A stretch of 64,000 nucleotides of DNA from CAWAQA01 sp963784065 (GTDB lineage Bacteria > Acidobacteriota > Vicinamibacteria > Vicinamibacterales > UBA2999), in NCBI GenBank assembly GCA_963784065.1, contig CAWAQA010000006.1:186001-250000 (forward strand). The letters are read 5' to 3'. The position numbers and the translations under genes were made by a program. This document shows positions 31,785 to 41,832 of the stretch, one piece after another. Each line of letters begins with the position of its first letter. Within the stretch, counting starts at the first letter, position 1. The notes beneath the pieces are model-generated. The model worked only from the letters and a program-made list of their open reading frames with translations. It was not told where the DNA came from and did not search any database.

Positions 31785-32411
31785 TCACCGCGTAATCCAG
31801 GGCTTGAACTGTTCTTCCTTTTCGAGCCGCGACGCGATCGACTCTGCCTCGCGCCGATCCCGGTACTTTCCGACGCGTACGCGGAACAGATGCGGTGCGC
31901 CGGCAGGCGACGTCACGAACGCCGGATAACCCTTGGTACCGAGACGACGCGCGATCGTGTCGGCCTCGCCGCGCTCGCGCACGGCGGCGACCTGGACGAC
32001 GAAGCCGTTGCCGGCCGGCTCGGCGGCCACGGCTGACCCCGCAACGGGTTCGGCTGGTGCGGCGATTCCCGCCGTCGGCTCAGGCTTGGGCGTGGGCAGC
32101 GGCTCGCGCAGCGTTTCTGCCGGCGGCTCCTGCTCTTCGAGACGGCGGGGATAGGTGAGGGTTTCCTGCGTCGAGAGCGGCGCATCCCCGGCAGTCGCCG
32201 CTGCCGGCGCGGCAGGCTGGGCCACGAAGGTTGGATCGGTGGCCACCTCGATGGCCGCGCTCGCGGCCTCGCCCTCCTGGGCGCGCACGACGCCGCGACC
32301 CACCATCACACCGCAGAGGAAAATCACGACCGAGACGACCGTCGCAGCCATGAACAGGAACACGAGCTGCTTCCCGTTCAACTGGATCTCGTGAAATCCT
32401 TCATCAGACAT
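31785..32411 (-). CDS. SPOR-domain membrane protein
   Basis: Intact, 208 residues: short cytoplasmic N-terminus, one membrane helix (QLVFLFMAATVVSVVIFLCGV), a Pro/Ala/Glu-rich linker and a C-terminal SPOR domain (GNGFVVQVAAVRERGEADTIA, GYPAFVTSPAGAPHLFRVRVG, RREAESIASRLEKEE). SPOR domains bind peptidoglycan stripped of stem peptides at division sites. Likely a cell-division or envelope protein. Confidence 0.85.
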   Translation of the reverse strand: MSDEGFHEIQLNGKQLVFLFMAATVVSVVIFLCGVMVGRGVVRAQEGEAASAAIEVATDPTFVAQPAAPAAATAGDAPLSTQETLTYPRRLEEQEPPAETLREPLPTPKPEPTAGIAAPAEPVAGSAVAAEPAGNGFVVQVAAVRERGEADTIARRLGTKGYPAFVTSPAGAPHLFRVRVGKYRDRREAESIASRLEKEEQFKPWITR

Positions 32412-32448
32412 CAGTTAGCGCCCGCCGCCCAGTGTAGCACCGTCGGAT

Positions 32449-32513
32449 CGTCCGGCTGAAGCCGGAAGCCACCGGGAGGACCGGAGCCTGGAGCCCGGAG
32501 CCCGAAGTCTCAG
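32449..32513. repeat. REP-like hairpin followed by heptamer tract
   Basis: 32449-32472 (minus): GTGG foot, CTTCCGGC, TTCA, GCCGGACG. Then CCGGAGC, CTGGAGC, CCGGAGC, CCGAAGT in 7-bp phase up to the TPR-gene stop codon. Confidence 0.65.
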
Positions 32514-34131
32514 GGCGCGATGCCGGTGATGGCTTTGTCGAGGAGCTGCTTCGCTTCGGCGTTGTCCGGATCGCTCCACACCGAGATCTTGAGCGCGTTC
32601 ACTGCCTCCTGCGGGCGGCCGGTGCGAAGGTAGATGCGGCCGAGCAGCAGGTGCGCCTCGCTCTGGTAGGGCGACAGGTACACGACCCTGCGGAGCTCGG
32701 CGATCGCTTCCTCGTCGAGCTCCTGCTGGAACAGCCGCCGTCCGCGGTCGAGGTGGAACGTCGCGAGCTCGCGCTGGTCGCGCTGCTCGGACGCGACGAT
32801 CGCGCTCTCGACGCGGAACGACGCCGCCACGTCGATATCGGTCTTCACTCGCTCGAGGCCGCGCGGGACGGTGTTGGCGCCGGTCTGCTTCGCTTCCCAT
32901 TCCGCGAACGTCGAGGACAGCTGGCGTGCGAGCTCTTTCTCGCGTGCCGCTTCGGCAGTGCTTCCCGACGCCTGCAGCGCCACGCCGAGCACATAGTGCG
33001 CCGCATCGTCGGCGGGATTGCGGCGGACGGCTTCGCGCAGCCAGTAGACCGCGCCCTGAAGGTCCTTGTCGGTGAAGTACGCGTATCCCAGGTTGAAGAA
33101 CAGGTCGGCGTCGGTCGCATCGGTGTTGACCGCCTGGCCGAAGAACGAGATCGCACGGCCGCCGGGCGAGCCGGCCGCCCGGCGCAGCTGGATGACGCCG
33201 AGGTTGTTGAGCAGCGCCGGGTCGAGCCGCTCGACGTTCAGCTGCTGGAACGTGTTGAACGCGTCCTGGTGCTGGCCGAGGTTCAGCATCGAGATGCCGG
33301 CGAGGAAACGCGCCTGGCGCGAGAGCCTCGATTCATGCGGCACCTGGCGCACCACGGCCAGCGCCCGCTGGTGCTCGCCCTCTTCCGTGTGCACGTCCCA
33401 CAGCGCGATGCGCGCGCGCTGGAACGCGGGGAACAGCTTCAGCGACTGCGTCAGGAATGTGGTCTTGGTCGCCGGCGCTTCCGCGAGCAGGCCCTTGATG
33501 TACTGCTCGAACGCCGGGAGCGGGGGATGCCCCTGCTCCATCTGCTCCGACGTGACGGACGTGTTGGGCACGAGCCGGCGCGCGATGCCGGCATACACGC
33601 CGAAGATGTCGCCGAGCGGACCCCGCGACACGATCTCTGGCGACATGCGGCCGGTGTCCAGGCGAATCGTCCGCGCCCGCACGGTCAGCTCGTCCCCTTG
33701 GAGCTCGAAGGAGCCGACGACGACCTGTGCGGCGCCAACGACCTGGCCGAGACGGATCACCGTGGCGTGGCTGAGCGAGGCCACTGGCGGCACGCGAAGC
33801 CGCTCGAATGCCCGCCGCCGATCGTCGCGCACGATCGCGGGCACGCCAAGCGCCTGCAGATCATCGGTGAGGAGGACTGCGGACCCTTCGCCGAGCCAGT
33901 AGACGCGCGGCTCGCGGGACGTGTTCTCGAACGGGACCACGAGGTGCCGGCCGGCCTGCGGTGGCTGTGCCACAGGTGCACAGGTGCCACAGGCGTCTGC
34001 GCCATCGCCGATGACGCGGGCAACAGCGCCAGCAGGAGTACGACCCACCGGGACACGGACCCACCGACGATGTGGAATGCGTCCCTGGTGTCCCGCGTCC
34101 AGCGCCTCCGTGCCCCGGTGTGTTGATTCAT
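32510..34131 (-). CDS. Secreted TPR-repeat protein (one frame break)
   Basis: About 540 residues from MNQHTGARRRW; its ATG shares one base with the TGA of the gene before it, pointing to translational coupling. A late signal peptide (WVVLLLALLPASSAMAQ) precedes a FlgO/TolB-like N-terminal domain (LVVPFENTSREPRVYWLGEG, LLTDDLQALGVPAIVRDDRR, QVVGAAQVVVGSFELQGDE) and TPR units (DADLFFNLGYAYFTDKD, AHYVLGVALQASG, AHLLLGRIYLRTGRPQEAV). A frame change near 33960 lies just after the signal peptide. Likely a periplasmic scaffold; partner unknown. Confidence 0.72.
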
Positions 34132-34716
34132 CAACCCGTGGCCTCCGTGGGACGCACGAGGACCGTCATCAGGCACTGGCCGCCTCCCGTGGCGCGGCAC
34201 TGCTCGGTACCGACCTCGACGTCGAGGCTGAACAGGTACATCAGACGCCGGATGGCCGACGCGTAGAACTCGCAGAGCGGCTGCTCCACGCGGTCGCGAA
34301 CTTCGCAGAAGATCGAACCGCGGATGTCCACGGCGCCGCGGCCCTTCTTCCAGCGGACGATGGCCCGGCTGCCGGAATAGGTGTTGCGAATCATCTGCCG
34401 GGCGAGCCGCATCACCAGGTGCACGCGGACGCGCGGCGGCGCCGCCCGCAGGACGGCGCGCTGGAAGGCGGGCAGGTCGGCGACGGACCATTCGGCCGTG
34501 TATTCGCCGGCCCGCGCGGCGATCAGACTTGTACACGTCGCCTTCCTGGCGCAGAAAGCTGAGCACGGCGGCCAGCGGCGCCAGGCCGATCCGGCCGTCC
34601 CGCAGCCCGGAGGGGTTGAGCCACGCTTCATAGAACTCGAGCCGCGTGGGCAGCAGGTCGGCGATGCCCTGGTGCAGGCTCGCCACGAGCAGGCGTCCGA
34701 TCCCGGCCTCGTTCAT
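34131..34716 (-). CDS. V4R-like small-ligand-binding protein (one frame break)
   Basis: About 195 residues from MNEAGIGRLLVASLHQG. The C-terminal half has the layout of V4R (4-vinyl reductase) domains: AEWSVADLPAFQRAVLR, RNTYSGSRAIVRWKKGRGA, GSIFCEVRDRVEQPLCEFYA and a final ECRATGG-like TEQCRATGGGQCLMTVLV with two Cys. Such domains bind hydrophobic small molecules and often sit in sensor proteins. A frame change near 34535 splits it. Divergent from mobA, coupled to the TPR gene. Confidence 0.55.
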
Positions 34717-34742
34717 CCGCAGTTTTCTGATACCTTTAACGT

Positions 34743-35243
34743 CTGTTCTCAGCAGCAATACTGGCCGGCGGCCAGGCGCGGCGTCGCGGCGGGCGCGACA
34801 ACAGCGCCCCGGCAGTCGGCCCCGCGTCGATCCTCGAACGGCAGCTCACGGTGCTCCGCGCGATTACCCCGCATATCCTGATTGTCGGCGGCGAGCCGTC
34901 GCACGGACAGGCCACCGGGGTGCCTGTCATCGCAGATCGCATGGTCGGGGCTGGAGCGTTGAGTGGTCTGTATACGGCGCGCGTCGACGCGCCAACGGAA
35001 CAGGTGCTGGTGATAGCTTGCGACATGCCGTTTCTGACGGCACCATTTCTCTTCCGCCTCGCCGTGACGGACCGGCAGCGAACGCGGACCGAGGCGGGCG
35101 CACTCCGCGTCATCGGCGCGCTCGGCGACTTGGAGGTCCGCCATGGCAACCCTGATGAGTTGGCGCTGTTCCACCAGGACGGACGGTCGCTGCTCCACGT
35201 AAACACGCCGGACGACTATCAGCGCGCGCTGACCCTCGAATGA
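34743..35243 (+). CDS. mobA: MobA-like molybdenum cofactor guanylyltransferase, weak start
   Basis: About 166 residues in one frame from an in-frame stop at 34737. The nucleotidyltransferase signature ILAGGQARRRGGRD is present, but the Lys that normally follows (GxDK) is replaced by Asn. VIACDMPFL holds the Mg-binding Asp; then LVRHG-like LEVRHGNPDEL and the C-terminal LLHVNTPDDYQRA. No ATG, GTG or TTG lies upstream of the motif, so the start (CTG at 34743?) or an upstream indel is uncertain. MobA makes the guanine-dinucleotide form of Moco; ModA at 49 kb fits a molybdenum need. Confidence 0.7.
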   Translation: MFSAAILAGGQARRRGGRDNSAPAVGPASILERQLTVLRAITPHILIVGGEPSHGQATGVPVIADRMVGAGALSGLYTARVDAPTEQVLVIACDMPFLTAPFLFRLAVTDRQRTRTEAGALRVIGALGDLEVRHGNPDELALFHQDGRSLLHVNTPDDYQRALTLE

Positions 35244-35261
35244 GCGTAGCGCACGCGACGG

Positions 35262-35316
35262 GCAAGCGCAAACAACAAACAATCACGAATCATCACTCAC
35301 GAATACGAATCGCTGA
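35262..35316. repeat. Heptamer-phased tract before argS
   Basis: ACAAACA, ATCACGA, ATCATCA, CTCACGA, ATACGAA, TCGCTGA run at 7-bp spacing up to the argS ATG, leaving no recognisable ribosome site. Confidence 0.55.
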
Positions 35317-37351
35317 ATGATTCTCCCCATTCAAGATCGTCTCCGCGCACATCTGTCGCACGTGCTCGGCTCGTTGTATGCGCTGGATGAGGCGGCGTTG
35401 CCGGCTGTCGCGCTCGAGTACCCGCCGAACCGGGAGCTTGGCGACCTCGGCACGCCGCTCGCCTTCGAGCTGGCGCGGCGCCTGCGTAAAGCGCCACGCG
35501 CCATCGCCCAGGAAATCGCAGGCGCGTTCGGCACGCTCGACGGGATCCGTCAGGTGGCGGCCGCGCCCAACGGGTACCTCAATTTCTTTCTCGACCGTGC
35601 CGACTTCGTCCTCGATCGGCTCGGCCGCGGCGGGGCTGTCGAGGCGACCCGGCCGAGCGCCGGCAAGGCCATCGTCGAGCACACGGCGATCAACCCCAAC
35701 AAGGCGGCGCACATCGGGCACCTGCGCAATTCCGCGCTGGGCGACACGCTCGTGCGCGTGCTCCGCTTCCGCGGCATTCCGGTCGAGGTCCAGAACTACA
35801 TCGACGACACCGGCGTCCAGGTGGCCGACGTCGTGGTCGGATTCCGCGTGCTCGAGCGGAAGACGCTCGACGAGATTCGCGAGATCGCCGACAACACGCG
35901 GTTCGACTACTACTGCTGGGACCTCTACGCGCGGGTGACCGAGTGGTACGAGCAGGACAAGGAGCGGTTGAAGACGCGGGCCGAAACGCTCCACGACATC
36001 GAGCACGGCGGCAACGAGAACGCCGACATCGCCGCCTTCATCGCCGACCGCGTCGTCCGTACTCACCTGAAGACGATGGGCCGGATGAACGTCGACTACG
36101 ACCTGTTGACGTGGGAAGGCGACATCCTGCGGCTGAAATTCTGGGCGCAGGCCTTCGACGTGCTCAAGGCGAAGGGGGCGGTCTACCTGAAGCAGGACGG
36201 CAAGCTCGCCGGATGCTGGGTGATGCCGATCCAGGAGGAACTCTCCAGCTCCCAACTCCCAGCCTGAGGCTGGCACCAGCTCGCAAACGGAGCCCGCGGA
36301 CGTTGCCGACGAGGAACGGGAGAAGGTGATCGTCCGCTCCAACGGCGTCGTGACCTACGTCGGAAAGGACATCGCCTACCAGTTCTGGAAGCTGGGGCTG
36401 CTCGGCCGGGACTTCAAGTACCGCGTGTTCACGAGCCGCCCGCACGGTCCGTTGTGGGCCACGACGTCGAAGGACGGCGAGGCCAATCACCCGCTCTTTG
36501 GCGGAGCCGCCTACGTCTACAACGTCATCGACGTGCGGCAGTCGTATCTTCAGAAGCTGCTGAAGCAGGCGCTGGTCGCCGTGGGCCATCCGGAAGGGGC
36601 CGAGCGGTCGCATCATTTTTCCTACGAGATGGTGGCGCTGTCGCACGACACGGCGCGCGAGCTGGGCTACGCGCCGGCACCCGAGTCGGAAGAGGCCAAA
36701 CGCCCGTTCGTGGAGGTCTCCGGACGCAAGGGTCTCGGCGTGAAGGCCGACGACCTGCTGGATACGCTCACGCAGAACGCGGGCGGCGAAGTCGGAAAGC
36801 GGAACCCGGAGCTGAGCGAGGCCGAGCGCGAGCGCATCGCCCGGATGATCGCCATCGCGGCCGTGCGCTACTTCATGATCAAGTTCTCGCGCGGCAAGGT
36901 GATCGCGTTCGACCTGCAGGAAGCATTGAGCTTCGAGGGGGAGAGCGGGCCCTACATCCAATACGCCGTCGTCCGCGCCAACAACATCTTCCAGAAGCTG
37001 CAGCAGCGCGACGGCCTCGACGAAGCGGCGCTGCTCGAGACGCTCCGGGACATCCCCGCGGCGGAGCTGAACGGCGAGAACGGGTCGCACGAACTGTGGG
37101 CGCTGGTCCTCGAGGCGGCGCGGCTCGACGAAGTGGTCGAGCAGGTCATCCGGTCGCTCGAATTCTCGGTCCTCGCCAAGTATGCGTTTTCGCTGGCGCA
37201 GGCGTTCAACGCGTTCTACCATCGCGCACCGATTCTCAACGAAGAACGCGACGATGTGCGCCGGTGGCGCGCGGCCGCCGTGATTTACGTCCGCAACCAG
37301 CTGACGCGGGCGCTCGATCTCATAGGTATCGAAGTTCCCCCGAGGATGTGA
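35317..37351 (+). CDS. argS: Arginyl-tRNA synthetase with repeat-derived linker (one frame break)
   Basis: About 678 residues. N-terminal Arg-tRNA-binding domain, class I catalytic domain with the HIGH motif (NPNKAAHIGHLRNSALGDTLVR), VEVQNYIDDTGVQVADVV, RSNGVVTYVGKDIAYQFWKLG, a late SGRKGLGVKADDLLD in place of KMSKS (usual for some ArgRS), and a C-terminal DALR helix bundle (ALSFEGESGPYIQYAVVRANN). The frame changes between about 36225 and 36260, in a linker made from heptamer repeats. The stop shares one base with the next start. Confidence 0.9.
36241..36281. repeat. Heptamer-phased insert inside argS
   Basis: CCAGCTC, CCAACTC, CCAGCCT, GAGGCTG, GCACCAG at 7-bp spacing. In the downstream argS frame it encodes a Pro/Ser/Glu-rich stretch (PAPNSQPEAGTSS) between two conserved blocks. 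Confidence 0.6.
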
Positions 37352-38034
37352 TGGCCATCATCGCGATTGCTCCAAGCAGCAAGCTGCACGATTACGAGGA
37401 AGCGGTGCGCCGCGCGGGAGGCGAGGCCCGCGTGCTCGACCCGGCGCGCGACCGGCCGGCGGACGTCGTGCGTGCCTCGGGCGGCGTCCTGCTGAGCGGC
37501 GGCGGCGACGTGCTGCCGTCGATCTACGGCGCGGCCGCGCACGCGACCTTCTCGGCCGCCGAAGCCGGCCGCGACGAGTACGAGATCGAGCTGGTCCGCC
37601 GCGCGCTCGAGGCCGAGCTGCCTGTCTTCGCCATCTGCCGCGGCGTCCAGGTGCTCAACGTGGCGCTCGGGGGCACGCTCGTGCAGGACATCCCTGACGA
37701 GATCAGCCGCAGCATCGACCACATGGTCCGCGAGCCGCGCGTGGCCATCGCCCACGACGTCTGGATGGCGCCCGACAGCCTGGTCGAACGCCTGATGCGC
37801 GCGCGCATCGACAAGGGCGACGACTGCGCCGTCAACAGCCGTCATCACCAGGCGGTCAAGGACCTGGGCGAAGGCCTCGTGTCGACGGCCACCGCGCCCG
37901 ACGGCGTGATCGAAGCCATCGAGAATCCGAGCCACCGCTTCTGCCTCGGCGTGCAGTGGCATCCGGAGAACTTCTACAGGACCGGCGAGTTCAGGCCGCT
38001 GTTCGAGGGCTTCGTCGAGGCGTGCAGGATCTGA
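37351..38034 (+). CDS. Class I glutamine-amidotransferase-like hydrolase (peptidase C26)
   Basis: Intact, 227 residues; its ATG overlaps the argS TGA by one base. Seen are LLSGGGDVLPSIYG, the nucleophile elbow AICRGVQVLNVALGGTLVQD (Cys), VNSRHHQAVKDLG and the catalytic His-Glu in LGVQWHPENF. Members hydrolyse gamma-glutamyl bonds, for example gamma-glutamyl-GABA in putrescine breakdown. No other putrescine-pathway gene is near, so the substrate is open. Confidence 0.85.
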   Translation: MAIIAIAPSSKLHDYEEAVRRAGGEARVLDPARDRPADVVRASGGVLLSGGGDVLPSIYGAAAHATFSAAEAGRDEYEIELVRRALEAELPVFAICRGVQVLNVALGGTLVQDIPDEISRSIDHMVREPRVAIAHDVWMAPDSLVERLMRARIDKGDDCAVNSRHHQAVKDLGEGLVSTATAPDGVIEAIENPSHRFCLGVQWHPENFYRTGEFRPLFEGFVEACRI

Positions 38035-38062
38035 CGATCGACCTTCGGCAGCTTCCGTTGTC

Positions 38063-38120
38063 GTAGGGGCCGGCTTCAGCCGGCCCGACGCCGAAAGGGC
38101 TGGCTGAAGCCGGCCCCTGC
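38063..38120. repeat. Inverted pair of REP-like hairpins
   Basis: 38063-38086 (plus): GTAG foot, GGGCCGGC, TTCA, GCCGGCCC. 38097-38120 (minus): foot GCAG, GGGCCGGC, TTCA, GCCAGCCC. They lie between convergent genes, ten bases apart. Confidence 0.8.
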
Positions 38121-38171
38121 ATCGGACAGTCAACCGATTCGCCGACTTCCTCGGCAGTTCCCCCGCTGTCG

Positions 38172-39491
38172 TCACGCTCCGCTTCGCGCGAAGACGGCCA
38201 CGCTCTCGACGTGCGCCGTATTCGGGAACAGGTCGAACCCCGTCAACCCGTCCAGCTCATAACCCGCGTCGAGCAGCGCGCGCGAGTCGCGCGCGAGCGT
38301 CGCGACGTCGCACGACACGTAGACGATACGTGACGGACGCCGGCCGATGATACCGGCCACGGCATCCTTCGACATGCCCGTCCGCGGTGGGTCGACGATG
38401 AAAGTGGCGGTGGAAGGCGGGGCGACCGCTCGCAGATAGGTCTCGACACTGCGGTGCTCGACGAGGGCGCGTGCAGCGAAGGGCCTGGCGTTGGCCTCGA
38501 GGTCGGCGCCGCTGACGGGATCGCCTTCGACCAGCGTCACGCGCTCGGCGCCCGCGGCGGCCAGGGAGAGCCCGAACAGCCCGACGCCTGCATACAGATC
38601 GACGACCGGTCCCGGCGGCACGAGCGCGACGACATGCCGCGCAAGGTCTCGAGGAGAAAGCGATTCCCCTGGAAGAACGCGCGCACGTCGCGCCGCAATT
38701 GCAGCGCGAGTCCTTCCCGGCCCGCCGGAGACGCCGCAGGCCCGACCTCGACCTGGAGCACGTCGGTCACGTAAGGCTCGCCGGCGAGACGCTCCGGCGC
38801 CGGGCGATCGGCGCGCTGCACGGAAAGGCCGGTCAGCGGCCCGGCCTCCACGAGCCTGGCGAACAGCGCCGGGTCGGTCCGTTCGTGCAAGTCGAGATGA
38901 ACGGCGCGCTGGTCGCCCGGCGACGTTCTCCGCGATCTCGATCGCCTCCAGCCCTCGCTCGCCCGCCAACACCGCCTGCGCCGACGCGATCCAGGCGTTG
39001 GTGGCCGGCAGGAGCTGTCCCGTGCTCGCGGCGTCGCAGAGCTCGTGCGTGCCTTCGCGGAAGAACCCGATGCGCCCATCGCGCGCGTGCAGACGCGCCC
39101 GCATCCGGTAGCCATGCTCCGGCGACGCCATCACGGCGGGCGGCGCCGCCAGCGGCACGCGCCCGATACGGCCGAGAGCGTCCTGGATAATCTCCCCCTT
39201 CAGCGCCACCTGCCGCGGGTAGGCGACATGTGCGAACACGCTTCCGCCACAGCGCCAGTCCATCGCGGCGGCGCGGCGATCCGCCGACGCGGACACGACC
39301 TCCGCTGTCTCGGCGTAAAGCACGCCCTTCCCGACCCGCTCGATGCGCGCGCGCACGCGCTCGCCGGGGATCGCGCCCCACACGAGCACGACCTGCCCCT
39401 CGTGGCGTGCCAGCATGCGGCCGCCGGCCGCCGGCTTGTCGATGACGATCTCGATGACCGCGCCAGGCTGGATCGGCACCTGCGATGTCAT
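38172..39491 (-). CDS. TrmA/RlmD-family RNA (uracil-5-)-methyltransferase (frame-broken)
   Basis: About 439 residues from MTSQVPIQPG. A TRAM domain (DKPAAGGRMLARHEGQVVLVW, GERVRARIERVGKG) is followed by the central domain and a SAM domain with PVVDLYAGVGLFGLSLA (motif I), VDPPRTGMSKDAV (motif IV) and the catalytic Cys in YVSCDVATLARD; FPNTAHVESV closes it. It methylates C5 of a uridine in rRNA or tRNA. The Fe-S cysteine cluster of RlmD is reduced to a single Cys (WRCGGSVF). Frame changes near 38925 and 38655. Its ATG overlaps the upstream stop as ATGA. Confidence 0.85.
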   Translation of the reverse strand: MTSQVPIQPGAVIEIVIDKPAAGGRMLARHEGQVVLVWGAIPGERVRARIERVGKGVLYAETAEVVSASADRRAAAMDWRCGGSVFAHVAYPRQVALKGEIIQDALGRIGRVPLAAPPAVMASPEHGYRMRARLHARDGRIGFFREGTHELCDAASTGQLLPATNAWIASAQAVLAGERGLEAIEIAENVAGRPARRSSRLARTDRPGAVRQARGGRAADRPFRAARRSPGAGASRRRALRDRRAPGRGRACGVSGGPGRTRAAIAARRARVLPGESLSPRDLARHVVALVPPGPVVDLYAGVGLFGLSLAAAGAERVTLVEGDPVSGADLEANARPFAARALVEHRSVETYLRAVAPPSTATFIVDPPRTGMSKDAVAGIIGRRPSRIVYVSCDVATLARDSRALLDAGYELDGLTGFDLFPNTAHVESVAVFARSGA

Positions 39492-40232
39492 TCGAAATGG
39501 ATCACGGGCAGACGGCTTCGCTCGCGGATCAGCCGATCGATGCACGCGCGCCGCGACTGCTCGTACGCGTCGCGCGGCATGCGGTCGCGAAACGCCGCCA
39601 GCTCGGCGTCGGCGTCCCTGCCGAGCTGCAGCAGCGTTCCGTCGTCACAGCGCGAACGGACCGCGTCAATCAGGCTGGTGTCGAGCGCCCGCAGCCGGGC
39701 CAGCAACTGCTCGCGCGCCTCGCCGCGCAGGCCCTTCGCGCCGGCGCGTGCCGCATCCAGTTCCCGTACGGTGTCGTCGATCGCGGTGTCCAGCGAGCGA
39801 TCGTCGCCGGCGCGCAGCGCGGTCAGCCGTGCGACCACGCGTTCGAGATGAGCCGGCAAGCGATCCGTGGCGTTGAGTCTGATCGCCCGGCTCGGCGTCC
39901 ACATGCGCCGGAATGCCCACGGCGCGGCGCCACTCGTCGAAGACGTCGAGGACATCCGCTTCGCAGAATTCGACGCGTACCGGACGACGCCGCGGGCCCT
40001 TGGCGTAGTAGCGCTCGAAGTACCGATCGATGCCGCGGCACGCGATAGTGATCGGCACGCCGCGCGCCGCCCAGCCGCAGACCTGCTCGAACGCCGGTCC
40101 GACGATGCGAATCAGGTGGCCGTCGTTCTTGCGGCAGAGATACGACTCCACCTGCCGGCAATACTCGGATGCAGTCGGTCCTGGGAGTTGGGAGTCGCAT
40201 CGAGCGCTGGTGGAGCTTCGCTGAACGGTCAT
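39488..40232 (-). CDS. Hypothetical protein in the birA-rlmD operon (one frame break)
   Basis: About 248 residues. ATGA overlaps link it to birA upstream and to the methyltransferase downstream, so it is translated from the same message. N-terminal half: EYCRQVESYLCRKNDGHLIRIV, FEQVCGWAARGVPITIACRGID, RYYAKGPRRRPVRVEFCEADV. C-terminal half is helical and Arg/Ala/Asp-rich (LDTAIDDTVRELDAAR, YEQSRRACIDRLIRER). A frame change near 39905 joins them. No family recognised; an RNA-related role is suggested only by its neighbours. Confidence 0.6.
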
Positions 40233-40906
40233 AGCCAACGCACTTCACCGGAAATGACACGGACGAGGCCGGCGTCCGTGCGCACCAGCAGCGCGCCCGT
40301 GTCGTCGATATTCTCCGCCACGCCGCGCGAGCGGGTGTCGCCGCGATCCCACTCGACGGGCCGGCGGAGCATCGTCGCCGCGCGCGCACGCCAGGCGTCG
40401 AGCACCGACGCCGCGCGCCCCTGCTGCAGGTCGGCATAGCGGCTCGCCAGGCCGTCGAGACACGCCGACAGAAGGAGGCCGCGATCCACGGGCCGGCCCA
40501 GTTCGCCCTCGAGCGACGTCGCCCGCGATGCCACATCGGGCGGGAATGCGGCGGGCAGCACGTTGATGCCGAAGCCGACCACGACGTGGGACACACCTGT
40601 CGCCGACATGCCCGCTTCGGCGAGGACGCCGGCGAGCTTTCGGGCGCCGACGAACACGTCGTTCGGCCACTTCACGCTGGGGCTGAGACCGGTGGCCGCC
40701 TGGATGCCTTCGGCAATCGACACACCAGCCGCGATGGTCAGGAGCAACGCCACCTCCGGCCGGGGCCGCAGCACCGTCGAGACATACAGGCCCGCCCCGG
40801 CGGGTGACGACCAGGTGCGCCCATGCCGGCCGCGGCCCGCGGATTGTGCGTCGGCGACGACGACGCTTCCTTCGTCAGCGCCGCGCTCGGCAAGCTGCGC
40901 AGCCAC
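40229..40906 (-). CDS. birA: Biotin--[acetyl-CoA carboxylase] ligase
   Basis: 225 residues from the GTG at 40906. The biotin/AMP-binding loop GRGRHGRTWSSP, the KWPNDVF catalytic Lys region, GARKLAGVLAE and VVVGFGINV are all present. It attaches biotin to carboxylases. Coding similarity continues upstream of the GTG (HRYQDVASTND, a conserved family block) to a stop near 40958, with no start codon in that frame, so the true start was probably lost by an indel close to the nadC stop. No DNA-binding N-terminal domain. Confidence 0.85.
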   Translation of the reverse strand: MAAQLAERGADEGSVVVADAQSAGRGRHGRTWSSPAGAGLYVSTVLRPRPEVALLLTIAAGVSIAEGIQAATGLSPSVKWPNDVFVGARKLAGVLAEAGMSATGVSHVVVGFGINVLPAAFPPDVASRATSLEGELGRPVDRGLLLSACLDGLASRYADLQQGRAASVLDAWRARAATMLRRPVEWDRGDTRSRGVAENIDDTGALLVRTDAGLVRVISGEVRWL

Positions 40907-40971
40907 GTCGTTGGTGGACGCGACGTCCTGATAGCGGTGGATCTGCCACTTCGAAAATCAGATCGGAGAGT

Positions 40972-41828
<857 letters not shown>

Positions 41829-41832
<4 letters not shown>

